A DNA stretch of 64,000 bases. Source: Trametes villosa. Its lineage: Eukaryota > Basidiomycota > Agaricomycetes > Polyporales > Polyporaceae. The translations under genes and the position numbers were made by a program. This document shows positions 44,256 through 55,026 of this stretch, piece after piece. The stretch lies in the NCBI GenBank assembly GCA_002964805.2, contig PUDQ02000001.1:2008001-2072000 (forward strand), in the 5' to 3' direction. Under the pieces are notes generated by a model that worked only from the letters and a program-made list of their open reading frames with translations, had not been told where the DNA came from and made no database searches. How positions within the stretch are numbered: the stretch's first letter is position 1; each line of letters opens with the position of its first letter.

Positions 44256-45081
44256 TCAGACAGGCGAAATATAGTCCACCACCCGGCTCACGCCCCACGA
44301 CACCAGCGCTCCCCACCGCGACGCGTCCGTCTCGCCCTTCATCTTATCGTCCGCCTCCTTCTCCGGAGAAAACAGCGAGTGCATGGCCGCGGCATCGTGC
44401 GTGACAGCTGACCCGCGCGGACGACTGTGTGCCGTACGCAGCGCCCGGAGGGCGTCGTAGACAGCCTCATCATCCAGCGGATCACCTGCCTTCCTGTACG
44501 CCGATAACCCTTCGTCCTCCAAATAGAGTTCCTCGCCGTGGGATGGCCGCGCGAGCCTGTCTGCACGGGGGAGGCCGCATTTCCACTCAGTGCCCGCCCC
44601 ATCACGCACGAGAAGACAGAGGTGACATACCGCCGAGCGCCAGGATGCCGAGCTTGTCCTCGCGCAGGATCGCGTCCCGCGCGAGCGCGTCCCCCGCGTC
44701 CGCGAACGCGGAGCACGGCGTGGGGATGTCCCACTCGTCGTCCTCCGAGATGGGCGAGACGAGCCCGGAGCGCGCGTGGCTCGGGGAGCGGTGCGTGCCC
44801 GCCGCGGCGTCGTCCGCGGCGTGCAGCCAGTCCCACTCGTGTTCCACCGGCGAATTCTCGAACGCCCCCAGGGGCGCAGGGAAAAAGCCGCCCAGGCTGA
44901 ACGGATCCTCCCGCTCGCTCCGCGGCGAGTACAGCGACGAGAGCGGGGGCTGGCTCCCCGAGACCGCTACCGCGCTGCGGTGCCGGGGCAGTTTTGGTCG
45001 TGTGCGGTGACCGGGGAGGTCGGTCGTGGTGATTTTGAGGGAGCCGACATGGGGGACAGATTGGGAGCGCGGAATAGACAT
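44256..45081 (-). CDS. Unrecognised protein, serine/proline-rich with acidic middle
   Basis: Exons on the minus strand are 44631-45081 and 44560-44256, giving 251 aa. It begins MSIPRSQSVPHVGSLKITTT. Recurrent short motifs are SPISEDDEWDIPTP, then REDKLGILALGD, and a C-terminal segment SRWGALVSWGVSRVVDYISP that may be an amphipathic helix. There is no signal peptide or transmembrane segment. I do not recognise a family. Coding is supported by the long open exon, third-position G/C bias and a good donor (G|GTATGT); the acceptor for exon 2 (GTGCAG|AC) is the weakest part of the model. It lies between the CSL factor and the TMEM198-like gene on the same strand. Confidence 0.65.
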
Positions 45082-45923
45082 AGTAGCCGTCGATACAGAA
45101 TTGGGTGAAGCGTGAGGGTCGTGAACGTTGTCGGGGCGGGTCGTTAAGTATTCACAGCGGGCGAGACTGGAACTGGCGTCGAGCGGTCCAGGCTGTAAGC
45201 GGGTCGGGGGGTATGGAGGGGCGAGAGCTGGGAGTTCTGGAGCACGCGGTCCCTTGTCTTATATGCCGTGCAGCGTCGGGGGTATACGGAGTGCACAGGA
45301 GCACTTGCAATGCAGCAGTGAGCGTCGGGGAGCCAGCTGCTCCGCGCTATAGAGCGCAGGGCCACCTCCCCAACTCTCCCAGGATCCCCCACTCCTTGGC
45401 CAACTCTCTTCGATCGGAACTCGATCACGCCTCCCCGATCGCCCTTCCCCACACTCTACCAACCGCCGGGCTCTGCTCCCGCCCCCGCACGCTTCTCCGC
45501 ACTGCGCCATCATGCACGCATGAGGGCCACCCAGCCGCAAACGCCCCTGTACCCCCATATGTCTATCATGAACGCTGCGCGGCGTGTGAGGGATCCGTAC
45601 GCTGATCATTGATGACAGTGGTATGTGGATGTGAGTGTGGTATTACCATGCGCGACATAAAGATGTATGCTAGTCCAAGTCCGAAAATATCTGAACGAAT
45701 GTCCAATATCCATGAATGAAAAGGGGGGACTACTACCTACGAAAAGGGGGAAGATGATGCGGGGAGGGGGACGCTTCGTAATACTGCTACTCAAAAAAGA
45801 GATGTAAGGATAGACGGGAGGAATGCATAAGAGAGACGCTTCTCAGTCCTATGTCTCAACGTCGCGGTCGTGGTGGTACACATTAGCTCGGCAGTCCATG
45901 ATTTCACCCACAGCGCGCGCCCC
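45082..45923. other. Intergenic region upstream of the unknown gene and downstream of the TMEM198-like gene
   Basis: About 840 bases with no supportable gene. The part 45600-45860 is AT-richer and is probably 3' UTR of the TMEM198-like gene. The open frames present have no conserved motifs. Confidence 0.4.
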
Positions 45924-48665
45924 TCAGCTGACCGGGTCGCGCGGCATGCCCGACATCCGCCGCTCGGGGAACGGGACGCCAGACTGCCGCCGCGCCATCG
46001 ACGTCGAGCCCTGGTGGTGGTGACCCGGCCGCGGCGACGTCGCCTTAGGCTGCACCTCGGCGGCGTCTACCTGGTGCCGCTGCCAGTCCTCGACCTTCAT
46101 CGTCGACATCCTGCGCGAGGACGCGTGCGTCCCGGGGACGGTCGCAAGCACGTCCGCGCTGAGCGAGCGCGTGTGCCGCTTGTTCTCCGCACCGCTGCCC
46201 GACGCGCCTCGCCGGTCCTCACCGGACTTGCGGGTCTTGTCTTTCGCCGCCTGCTCCTTCTCCTTCTCCGCCTGTTTCTTGACCATCGCCTGCTTCTCCG
46301 CGGCCTTCGCGCGCTCCCAGCGGCCGCGCGCGTCGTTGACCTGCGCCGCCTCCTGCTCCGCCTGCGTCAGCGGCGCCTGCAGCTCGCGCAGCTTCTCGCG
46401 ATGCCGCTCGACGAGCTCCTCGAACGTCTTCACACGCGGTGACGTCTCAGCGGCGGTCGGCGTGGGCTGCGCGATAGGCCGTTTCGGCGGCAAGATTGTC
46501 ACCGGAACATTCCCGCCCTGCGAGCTGTTCTTCTTGTGATGCTGCGGGCGCAATGCCAGAGGCACGTCTTCTGATGACGAGTTCTTCGACGCCGCGACGT
46601 TGTGCGCCGCGCCGTGCGTGGGCGACAGCACGTCCTCCCGGCGTTGGCGCTCCTTCAGCGCCTCGACGACGGCCGGCGAGACAGGGATACGCGGTGCAGG
46701 GCTGATGGGGGTCGTCGGAATGGGGGGCGTCACGCCAGCCGGAGGCTGGAGAAGCTTCCGTTCGTGCAGATAGAGGTCCCAGTCATCGTCACGCAGCGGC
46801 ACACTTGTAGGACGTCCGATGGAAGCACCGTCCGCAGCATGAGACATGTTCGCGAGCTCCATGGACTGTACCCGGGCACGGGGGTCGCGCTGCCGAGGAG
46901 GGCGCAGGTGAGCAGGAGCGACCGGGAGGATACCGAGCTCTTGGCTGAGCTGCCTAGAGTTCCCAGACGGATGACGAGACTCCGACGAGCTGGAGGAAAT
47001 AGGACCAGGGGTATCCGCACGAAGTAGCTCGATAGACTTGCGGATCGTGTTGATTTCCGTCAGCAGCTCCTGGCGACGCTTGAAGTCTTCCAGCTCGGCA
47101 GGGGTCATGGGCTTTGAGGACTTGTTTCCAGCTTCCAGGTCGTCAGCAATGAAGGTCTTCGGGACGTTGGCTTCGATGTCATCGCCGAGGTCGAGGGCAG
47201 GGAGGATACCGGTGTTCTGCATCTGCTTGTTCGCAGCCCGGTTCAGCTCGTCCGTAGGAGTTGGCGCGGCCATGAACTCGGAGAGGCCAGACTGAGCGCG
47301 GGGCCGAGGGGTACCCATGGGGGAATCAGTATACGGCGATCCGAAGCCGTCCTTGTTGAGCAACGGCGTGCCGGACAGGCCGCTGTCGGTGCGATCGTGC
47401 TTCATGAGCGTCGGATGATCGCGCTCCCAAGCCTGCTTCTCCGCCTCGAGCTCCCGGAACCGCTCCGCGGCGCGCGCCTCGGCCTCGTCGTTCTGCCGCT
47501 TGCGCTCGAACTCGATCTCCTTGAGCTTGCGCTGGAGGATCTTCAGGATCTGGAACTGCACGGCGATGCCCATGAGCGTGACCGCGCCCATCATGCCCAG
47601 CTCGATCTGCATGATCTGGGTGACGGGGAAGCGGATGCCGTGCTGCTGGTACTTCGTGAAGAGCGACTCGAAGCCGATATTCCAGACATAGAACTGTCAG
47701 GAAGAAGACAAAAATACGAGGCAGGGAAGGTGGTCAGCCGGGGTCGGGCCGCAGGGTTCGGACGCATGCTGCACGCACCTCCTTAAGGCCGGCGGTCGTG
47801 AAGCAGTCCACGCCGAGCATGAACGCCGTCGCGCCGACGATGGCGGTCGACGTGAGCATAATGTAGTAGTGCAGCTTCGGGAGCGTGCACAACACGAAGC
47901 CGACCACAGAGATGGCTGCAAACGGGTAGCGTGAGCGCCGCTTAGCGAGGGTCCGAAACAATGCGGTCGCGTACCGATGTACATGATCCAGCGGAAGCCG
48001 ATCGGCCCAATCAGCCCTCCGTTGCGGAAGCATTGGATCCACAAGGCGAGGGCGAAGCCGCCCCATGCGCCGGTGAAGTACTTGGCGGCCTTCCAGAAGA
48101 AGATGGAGATGCCGCCGCCGGCGATGCCTGCGACGCCGCAGGAGAGCACGAAGAGGCCGCGGAGGGTCTTGTTCGGCGGGTTGACCGCGTTCAGTACGCC
48201 GAAGCGGAGGATGAGGACGAAGCAGGTGAGGGCGAGGGTGTAGAAGCCGATGAGGAAGAACGAGGACCAGCGGTTTTTGTGGCCGAGGAACGCGCTGGGC
48301 AGGCCGGTGAGGATGAGGAGCGCACCTAGCACACCGAACCCGGGGTCGACGTGCGTATCGAGCTTGGAGAAGTCCGGCGCGGCGGATGACGTCGCGGATG
48401 GCGCGGCAGACGAAGTGGAGGTAGCCGACTGGCTCGGGGTGATGGTTACGTTGAACACCGTCGGGACTACAGTCGTAGTGGGGATGTTCTGGTTGCCGGA
48501 GCGGATGGTGGTCGTAATGGTCGTAGAGCTAGTCGTCAGTGAGAGGGAGACGGAGGGAGCCGGGGTCGCCGACTGCGCGAAAACGGGGGCGAGGACGGCG
48601 AGGAGGACGAGGAGGAGAGATGGCCAGAGAACGGCTGGCCATGGGCGTGTGCGGGAGACAGGCAT
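45924..48665 (-). CDS. TMEM198/DUF4203-like seven-transmembrane protein with a long cytosolic tail
   Basis: Exons on the minus strand are 47975-48665, 47779-47915 and 45924-47693, giving 865 aa. A signal peptide (LWPSLLLVLLAVLAPVFA) leads to a Ser/Thr-rich ectodomain of about 70 residues. Seven hydrophobic helices then lie between about 105 and 320 with the Gly-rich theme of the family (FGVLGALLILTGLPSAFLG, CGVAGIAGGGISIFFW, GVDCFTT). After about residue 325 comes a tail of some 540 residues. It has a charged coiled coil (LQRKLKEIEFERKRQND), Ser/Pro-rich parts, and a second Glu/Lys/Ala coiled coil (RWERAKAAEKQAMVKKQAEK). The human TMEM198 is linked to Wnt signalling; fungal members are uncharacterised and no function should be transferred. 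Confidence 0.82.
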
Positions 48666-49265
48666 GGGGGGCGGACCTGAGGGAGGGCGGGAGGAAGGGG
48701 AGGGAGGAAGGGCGGGAGGGAGAAGGGGGTGAAGAGATAGAAGAGGCCGGGCGGGGGAGGTAGTGCCAGCCGCGGCCGCGATTCGGGCGAAAGGAACGAC
48801 AAGCTTCCAGAGTGCACCCAGTAGAGACCCACGTGGTCGCCTTCGCAGCGGTCAAGATCAAACCGTACGGTCGCTCGGTTTGCCCGCTCCACTCAGGGCC
48901 TGCGTGCTGGAAGATAAGTTACGGATCGAGGCAGCCCACGGGCACGACAGAGAGACAGCAGGCCGTCGGGGAGGACGCACACGCCCGCCGGCCCCGATAT
49001 ATGTTCCGCGGCTATCCTCCCCGTGTGGGCACCCGAACGCGGTGCCCTATGAGATTGATTCGCTAGTGCCTGATACTCCATCCCCCCGCCGCACACCGCA
49101 CATCCCCCGCAACGTGCATTGCAGGTCCGGCTGGGCGATGACGAACTCACGCATGCTCCAGCGGTGTTCTGCGTCCATACCATGCATATGTGGCGCGCCC
49201 GCATCCCGTGTCACTCAGACAGCCTTATATGCATCGACAGAAATTATTCGCAGCGTATACGTATG
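48666..49265. other. TMEM198-like promoter and helicase 3' flank
   Basis: No gene seen. A strong purine run on the plus strand (48670-48760; C/T-rich leader on the gene's strand) sits next to the TMEM198-like start. Confidence 0.4.
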
Positions 49266-51124
49266 CTAGTCGAAATGCTCAAACCTCGTCGGCGTGATGG
49301 CCACCTTTCTCAGCAACCCCTCCATCATCCGGGGTTCGTCCCTAGCCGCCGTCGTCCCGTTCGCCCGCAACACAACATGCCGATCCGCAATGACGCTGAT
49401 CACCCGCCCGCTCCGTCCGAACCGCCCGACGCGCCCCGCGACGTGCAGGTACGAGTCCACTGCGCCGTCGTCCAGGAGACCCAGTATGAAGACGTGCGTC
49501 AGTTCAGGCAGGTCCAGTCCCCGCGTAGAAGCCAACGTGGACACCAGCAGGGTCGGGTTCTCAGCGGCGACCTCAAGGTTCTGCCGCATAAGATGGACGC
49601 GCCCGTTCTCGGCCTTGACGACGTCCAGCGCGCGGGCGTTGACACCAAGCAGGCGCAAGTCGTGCACCGCGCGTTGCACAGGGGCGTCCGAAGGTAGTAC
49701 GACCAGGCCGTCGGAGGGAACATCCAGGGCGAACGCCGCCGCGATTGCTTCCAGGGCATCCGGATTGAATGGCGAAGGCGTATCTGTGAATGGTATTAAA
49801 CCAAGAACCGCCACGTGGGAATGCGTAGGAGCATACCTATCCCTTGGTCGACCTCGGGTACCTGTGACGATTCCGGCGACGGGGGCAGTTCCAACGAGCT
49901 GTCAGAAGAAGGCTCAACTTGAGATTCTTCCGAGCTCGTAGCGGGCGCGTCGACCGCGCTCGCAATGTTCCTAATATCGCCCTCCTCGTAGACCACTAAG
50001 ACGTGGTGCTGTACGTCCAGGCCGCCAACAGTATCTGCTGCCGAGTCTTCAGGACTCGCCGTCGACCCTCCATCCTTTCTCGGGTTGTGAGGAGAGACTT
50101 CGCCAGTAATCCTCACAAGCTTGCCTGATTCGTTGCTGAACCAGCCGCTGCTCGTGAGCAAAAACCGTCGTAGGTGATTTCTCAAGGTCGCGCTCATGAG
50201 GACGAGCTGAGGCCTTGTGTTGACAGCTTGCCGTCCCTTGGTCGTGTCGCCAGCGTTTTGGTGTGCAGCCGTGTAGATGTGATCAAGGAGAAGACGCGTC
50301 GGCCCGGGATGGCGGTTGACCCTCCGTTCGATCTTCTTCATAGCGATCTTGTCTTTCAATACAGGCACGGTTTCAATGAGGTAGTCGACCTCGTCGACGA
50401 GCACGGTCGACAGCCTGTCGAGGGGGAGTGCCTTGGGATCTTCTTGTACGACGTCAAGGAGGGCTTGAGGGGTACCGATGAGAATGTGCGGGGGCGTGTG
50501 CTGTATGGCAGCGAGCTGCTCTTTGAGCGACGTGGTCGAATTGCGAGCGAGGACTTGGGCGAGCGAAGGGAGGGGCTCCTGCGGTGTCATGTGATGGTGT
50601 ATTCGCTCGATCCAGTGGTAGAACTGGTACGCCAAGTCACGGTGAGGCACGACGACGAGCGAGGTGATAGGGAGGACAGGTGCCGGAGAGCCAGAAACAC
50701 TGCCCAGGTACGGTTTGCCACGTTTTTGCCCAAGCAAGGCGAGAACTGCAGCGAATGACCTGCAAGGAATATGGTCAGTACGGGTACCTCAGACGCGCGG
50801 TCTCGTCACGTACTTTCCAGTACCGGTTTTGTCTTTGAGCAGGACATCCTGACCCTTTAGCACCGCGTCAATGAAGCGGTGCTGGATAGGCGTCGGGTGC
50901 TTGACAGAGGGGAAAGCAAGACGCAACGCGGCGAGGACAGAGGGTCGCAGACCGAGTCGCTCGAAGCTGAACTCGTCAGGATGTGGATGGCTGCTGACGG
51001 TGTCGCGAGGGCCTTTGTGCAAGTGTCGAGCGTGAGCGTACGCCGTACATAGTTGTGGGAGGAAGGAACGAGCGCGAGCGCAGTGTGCAGCCGGTGCTTG
51101 GAGGAGAAGAGAGAAGGGACGCAT
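49266..51124 (-). CDS. Mitochondrial DEAD-box RNA helicase (MRH4-like) with a DEVD box
   Basis: Exons on the minus strand are 50814-51124, 49837-50759 and 49266-49783, giving 583 aa. An Arg/Ala-rich N-terminus suggests a mitochondrial presequence. Helicase motifs in order: Q motif (KHPTPIQHRFI), motif I (KDKTGTGKS, split by intron 1), Ia-like VVPHRDLAYQ, motif Ib GTPQALLD, motif II VLVDEVDYL (DEVD, about residue 226), motif III SATLR, then STLASTRGLDLPE and motif VI HVAGRVGRFGRSG. Mrh4 is needed for mitochondrial large-subunit assembly in yeast. An acidic insert (SSEESQVEPSSDSSLELPPS) separates the two RecA lobes. An alternative in-frame start at 51226 would add 34 basic residues; which is used is unclear. 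Confidence 0.85.
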
Positions 51125-51622
51125 GATGTCATCACCCTCCCTGTCCGTCCACAAGTATTTCTCGCGCTTCTTCTTCGTGGCGTTAAGCGCCCGCCGATAC
51201 AACGTCCGCAGATATCGACCCAACACGTCTGTTCAGCTACTCGGTTGGTGTCACAAAGAACGTAGGGGGAAGACATATTGATATTGAAGAGTTGCAGTTG
51301 AGAGAGCTATGTAACAGTACTACAATGCAGCGAGGGGTATGCTTGTGCGGAGAGCGCAGGGATTAGTGTGGTGTGGCTGATACGGTAGGCTAGCTACGTA
51401 GACTGTGAGGATGAGCAACGGCGATCAAGGAAGCACAGTCAAACTACCAACGTCGACGACCACTTGGTAATCAGCCTGTCTCACCCCGCCCCGGGAGGGG
51501 GGCGGCGTGCGCGCACGCACCCCCGCCGGCTATTCGTCCGCGCCCGGGTGGGCGGGCGACGGCCGGCGGGGCACGACGTCTTGGTACTCCTCGACTGCAC
51601 TGCTGTCCATCCTCGACAGTTC
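51125..51622. other. Helicase promoter and sugar transporter 3' flank
   Basis: About 500 bases, no gene recognised. The stretch 51270-51440 is AT-richer, consistent with UTR sequence. Confidence 0.4.
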
Positions 51623-54316
51623 CTATTCGTCACCGTCGCGGATGGGCTCGTAGCTGGCCCGCCCGTCGCCGCGGCCGAGCAGGCGGCTGACGAGGCCGCG
51701 TCCCAACGGGCCTGGTTGCCTGGCACTGCGGCGCGAGCGGCTGGACCGGTGGGACACGAGCGAAGCTCGCTCGGACTCTTCTTCCTCTAGGCGTTCCTCT
51801 AGCTCCTCTGTACATGGCGTGATATCGTTAGTACGCGGATTGCTGATGTTCATATTACAGAACAAACCTTCGCCAAACACGGCGTCCATCTCCTCCAATG
51901 GCACGCCCTTCGTCTCGGGGTACACTGTTCATAAGTTAGCATACAACCACAGATGGCGCAAAGCATGAGGAACCTACGGAAATAGACTGGAGGGTGCAGC
52001 GTCAGCATCCGTCAGATTATGGACAACGACAGGACTACTTACCGAGAATGAAACTGCAGACACAGAAGAATCCGTGCATCGGGTACAGACGCCATTCGAT
52101 CTTCTCCTGCAGTATTGGGGTCATCTCTCCCACAAGGAAGTTGAATGCCCAATTCGTAGCAGTAGAAAGGGATACACCCTTCGCGCGCACGGTAAGCGGC
52201 AGGATCTACGCGAACAGGGTGAGTAACTGGAAACACAGGCACGGCTGCAATAAACCTACCTCGGGGGGATAGAGCCTGTAGTCACGGGCGGAAAGTCAGC
52301 TCTCAATGACGTGAAATACTCATCAACTCTAGCATACCATCTGCCAGAAAAGTTAGCACACAGTCAGCACGGCAACAAATTGGATGCAGACGCACGGAAT
52401 AGGACCCCAGCTGTATCCGAACGCGGCGTTGAAAACAATGACGCAGAATACGACGGCCTTGGGCGTTTCTGGGACGTCGATGTACATCCACCAACCCGTC
52501 AGTCCCAGCGAAAGTGCCATCTGCGCATAAAACTGAGCATGCTATGGCAGACCGAGACAAGGCACCGGGACGTACGACAACAGCACCTGTGAGCAGAATG
52601 AACCGGCGACCCCAGCGGTCCACCAGGTACCATCTATTCACATAGTGAGCCATCGCTGACCGAGAGCACGGGAGCCAGGACAGCAGAGTACTCACGGGGG
52701 AAGCGTGCTGAGAATATAGATGATGGCGTTGATTCCGGTCATAAGGATAGCGTCGCGACCAACCCATCCCGCCTCTGCGGAGCTCAACGTTAGCAAGTGG
52801 ACCCGTCTTCGACGTGTGTAAACTAACCCTCGAACACTCTCGCTAGAACGACAACCAGTTAGACATCACATAACTTGAGGCGAACAGATGACTTACGTGC
52901 ATAGTACGAGATGACTGTGCGGTGGAACATTGTAAGCGAACGCTGCAGTAACTCATAGTCCGATCCTTACCATTGATACCGTTCTATATACACAAGTCAG
53001 TAACCCGTCGCTGTGATACGATTGTACAGGACTCACCAGCTGAGCGAACGCTTGAGAAGACATAGCGAGCAGCACTCGCTTCTTGTATCGTTTCCACATC
53101 ACGGTGTACGTCCGACCTTCACCGGATTCACGCTATGCGGTGTGAGCCTTCGGAATTCGCAGCCTTGCTTTGAGCATACCTCGTAAATGACCCTGTCCTT
53201 GATCTCCTGGAACTCGGCCTTGGCGACAAGATCCTCTGGGTCTCCGCCGTGCAAGTCAGCAATCACCCGCATGCCTTCCGAATCCCTGTCTACGTCTATC
53301 AGCCACCTAGAGGGAGGTTTAGTAACGGCGTGGTCTGAGTCAAAGACGAACGGCTATACCGAGGGCTTTCTGGCATTACTATGGAACCGAGCGCGAGGAT
53401 GGCCCCAATGACGACCTGGATGAACAGCGGGATGCGCCATGACATGTCGGACTCTATGAAGGAGCAGAAGTAGTCGATCCACTATATGTGCGCTTTTAAT
53501 ACGACGTCCTGGAGGTTTATGAGTTCACTTACCACTGAAGAGGCGTAGCCAAAGATATTCCCCGTGAATTCCATACACGCCAGTGCGCCTCGCTACAGTG
53601 GCCCGGAGTGAGCATTCAGCCAGAAATAAGGACTTATTGACGCGTACATGGTTTGGTGGGGAGATTTCACTCTGGTAGATGGGGACAATGGTTCTAACGC
53701 GCGCGTCCGTGAGCTGCGCGAAGTCGGGCTGTACTGAGCGCGTACTCACGACAACAAACCGACGCCAAGGCCAGAGATGATACGGCCAATGACCATGACC
53801 CAGAAGCCAGTGGTGAACGTCTGGATGGCGCCGCCAATGGCAAAAATGACGGCGCCGCTGAAGAGCGTCCCGCGCCTGCCGATACCGTCACCGATACGCC
53901 CAGCCGCGAGTGACGTGACTGTACGCGGCAATATCGCTCAGAACTCCGCTCAATTGAGAGGGGAATATGCGCCTCGTGGCGACTGACCGAACGCGCCGAC
54001 TTCAAGGACAGCGACCATGGTGCCGACCTGTATCGCCGTGGGCTCGTTGAAGTACTTCCGGAAGTAAGGGCCGGTAATCACGCCCGACATGACGCTAGGC
54101 ACGGGATGAATATGGGCAAGGCCGGACCATAGCGGGACTGTCTAGGCTCACCCTTGGTCATATCCGAACTGGGTGTAGGCGTTAGCTGTCGACGGACGCG
54201 TAGCACGGGCTGGAGAGGGTACGCACGAGGAACACGCCCAAACTAGCGAAGACGGAGATGGCATAGAGCAGTGGCTGGCCCACGAGCCTGGAGCTGCTTG
54301 GGGACGTTGGCGGCAT
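51623..54316 (-). CDS. MFS hexose/sugar transporter, 21 exons
   Basis: Exons on the minus strand are 54227-54316, 54152-54168, 53988-54094, 53750-53918, 53648-53693, 53533-53592, 53360-53481, 53180-53306, 53037-53132, 52971-52983, 52897-52914, 52828-52842, 52696-52774, 52576-52633, 52396-52520, 52338-52340, 52260-52275, 52043-52205, 51978-51986, 51868-51924 and 51623-51807, giving 524 aa. Sugar-porter signatures are present: FGYDQGVMSGV, GRIGDGIGRRGTL, PESPRWL, NGINVISYYAPRVFE, LVDRWGRR, GPIPWLYPPE and YPETKG. It is a twelve-helix plasma-membrane carrier with an acidic then Ser/Arg-rich cytosolic tail. The 3-nt exon (52338-52340) is needed to code the conserved Trp of PIPW; each flanking intron has its own branch site. 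Exons of 9, 13, 15, 16, 17 and 18 nt also occur. The substrate is not determinable. Confidence 0.88.
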
Positions 54317-54640
54317 CCTGCATCTGCTGCCGGTGCGAAGAAGAGAGAGGAAGCAGGGGAGTGATGACGGTCGCAGCACAAGAGGTGCGGCGGAGGGGAG
54401 GGGAGACGCCGGGGATGCGATGAGGGCAGAGATGAACAGCTCAAGGCCGCTGACGGCGGAGGGTGGGCGTCGCGTGTTGTGGCTCTGGCAGCACCCCTCT
54501 GCCGGCCGCGCAGTGAGGTCACGGTCGCTTGTGCCGAGCTCGCTAGCTCGTCCCGTCCCGCTCCTGCCGCCCTCTTCCTTGCCACATTTCCTCCGCCTCG
54601 CGCGCCGTCTCAAGTCTTTCTCGGTTTTACGTCTACTGCC
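54317..54640. promoter_or_regulatory. Divergent promoter between the sugar transporter and the Mim2-like gene
   Basis: A 324-bp head-to-head gap, C/T-rich toward the Mim2-like start. No TATA box is clear for either gene. The open frames spanning it are composition artefacts. Confidence 0.4.
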
Positions 54641-54949
54641 ATGCCAGACTCCATACAATCGCTCGACACGCTCTCTGTCTCCTCGGACGGCTCGTACGAC
54701 TCCGACGACGAAGACCGCCTCGCCGAGCAGGAGTGGCAGGAAAGCATTCAGCAGCTACAGCAGCTCTTCGCCATCGTCCTGCTGCCGTATCTGGGCAAGT
54801 TCCTGGGCAGGAGATGGAGTCACTGGGGTGCGCGCGACGTCTCCGCTATCGTGCGTCCAGTCGCTCATCTGACCAAATCACAAGCCTACGCTCGATACGT
54901 GCGGCTTGGACTCGGAAAGTCCTTCTTTCTAGGCGAGCAACACCTATGA
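54641..54949 (+). CDS. Small mitochondrial outer-membrane protein, Mim2-like
   Basis: Exons are 54641-54827 and 54885-54949, giving 83 aa. An acidic N-terminus (LSVSSDGSYDSDDEDRLAEQ) is followed by the conserved block EWQESIQQLQQLFAIVLLPY then LGKFLGRRWSHWAYARYV, which contains one predicted membrane helix with a Gly-x3-Gly-like face and flanking Arg. This fits the Mim2 family, a partner of Mim1 in inserting alpha-helical proteins into the mitochondrial outer membrane. The assignment rests on pattern and size, so it is less certain than the larger genes. The intron joins SHW to AYARY in frame. It is convergent with the PPR gene (77 bp between stop codons). Confidence 0.65.
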   Translation: MPDSIQSLDTLSVSSDGSYDSDDEDRLAEQEWQESIQQLQQLFAIVLLPYLGKFLGRRWSHWGARDVSAIVRPVAHLTKSQAYARYVRLGLGKSFFLGEQHL

Positions 54950-55026
54950 CCCTCGCGGGCATGCACGCTCCAGGATACGTTCCTCAGCTCCATATTCACG
55001 CGGCGCAATGCATGATTTCAGAGGTA

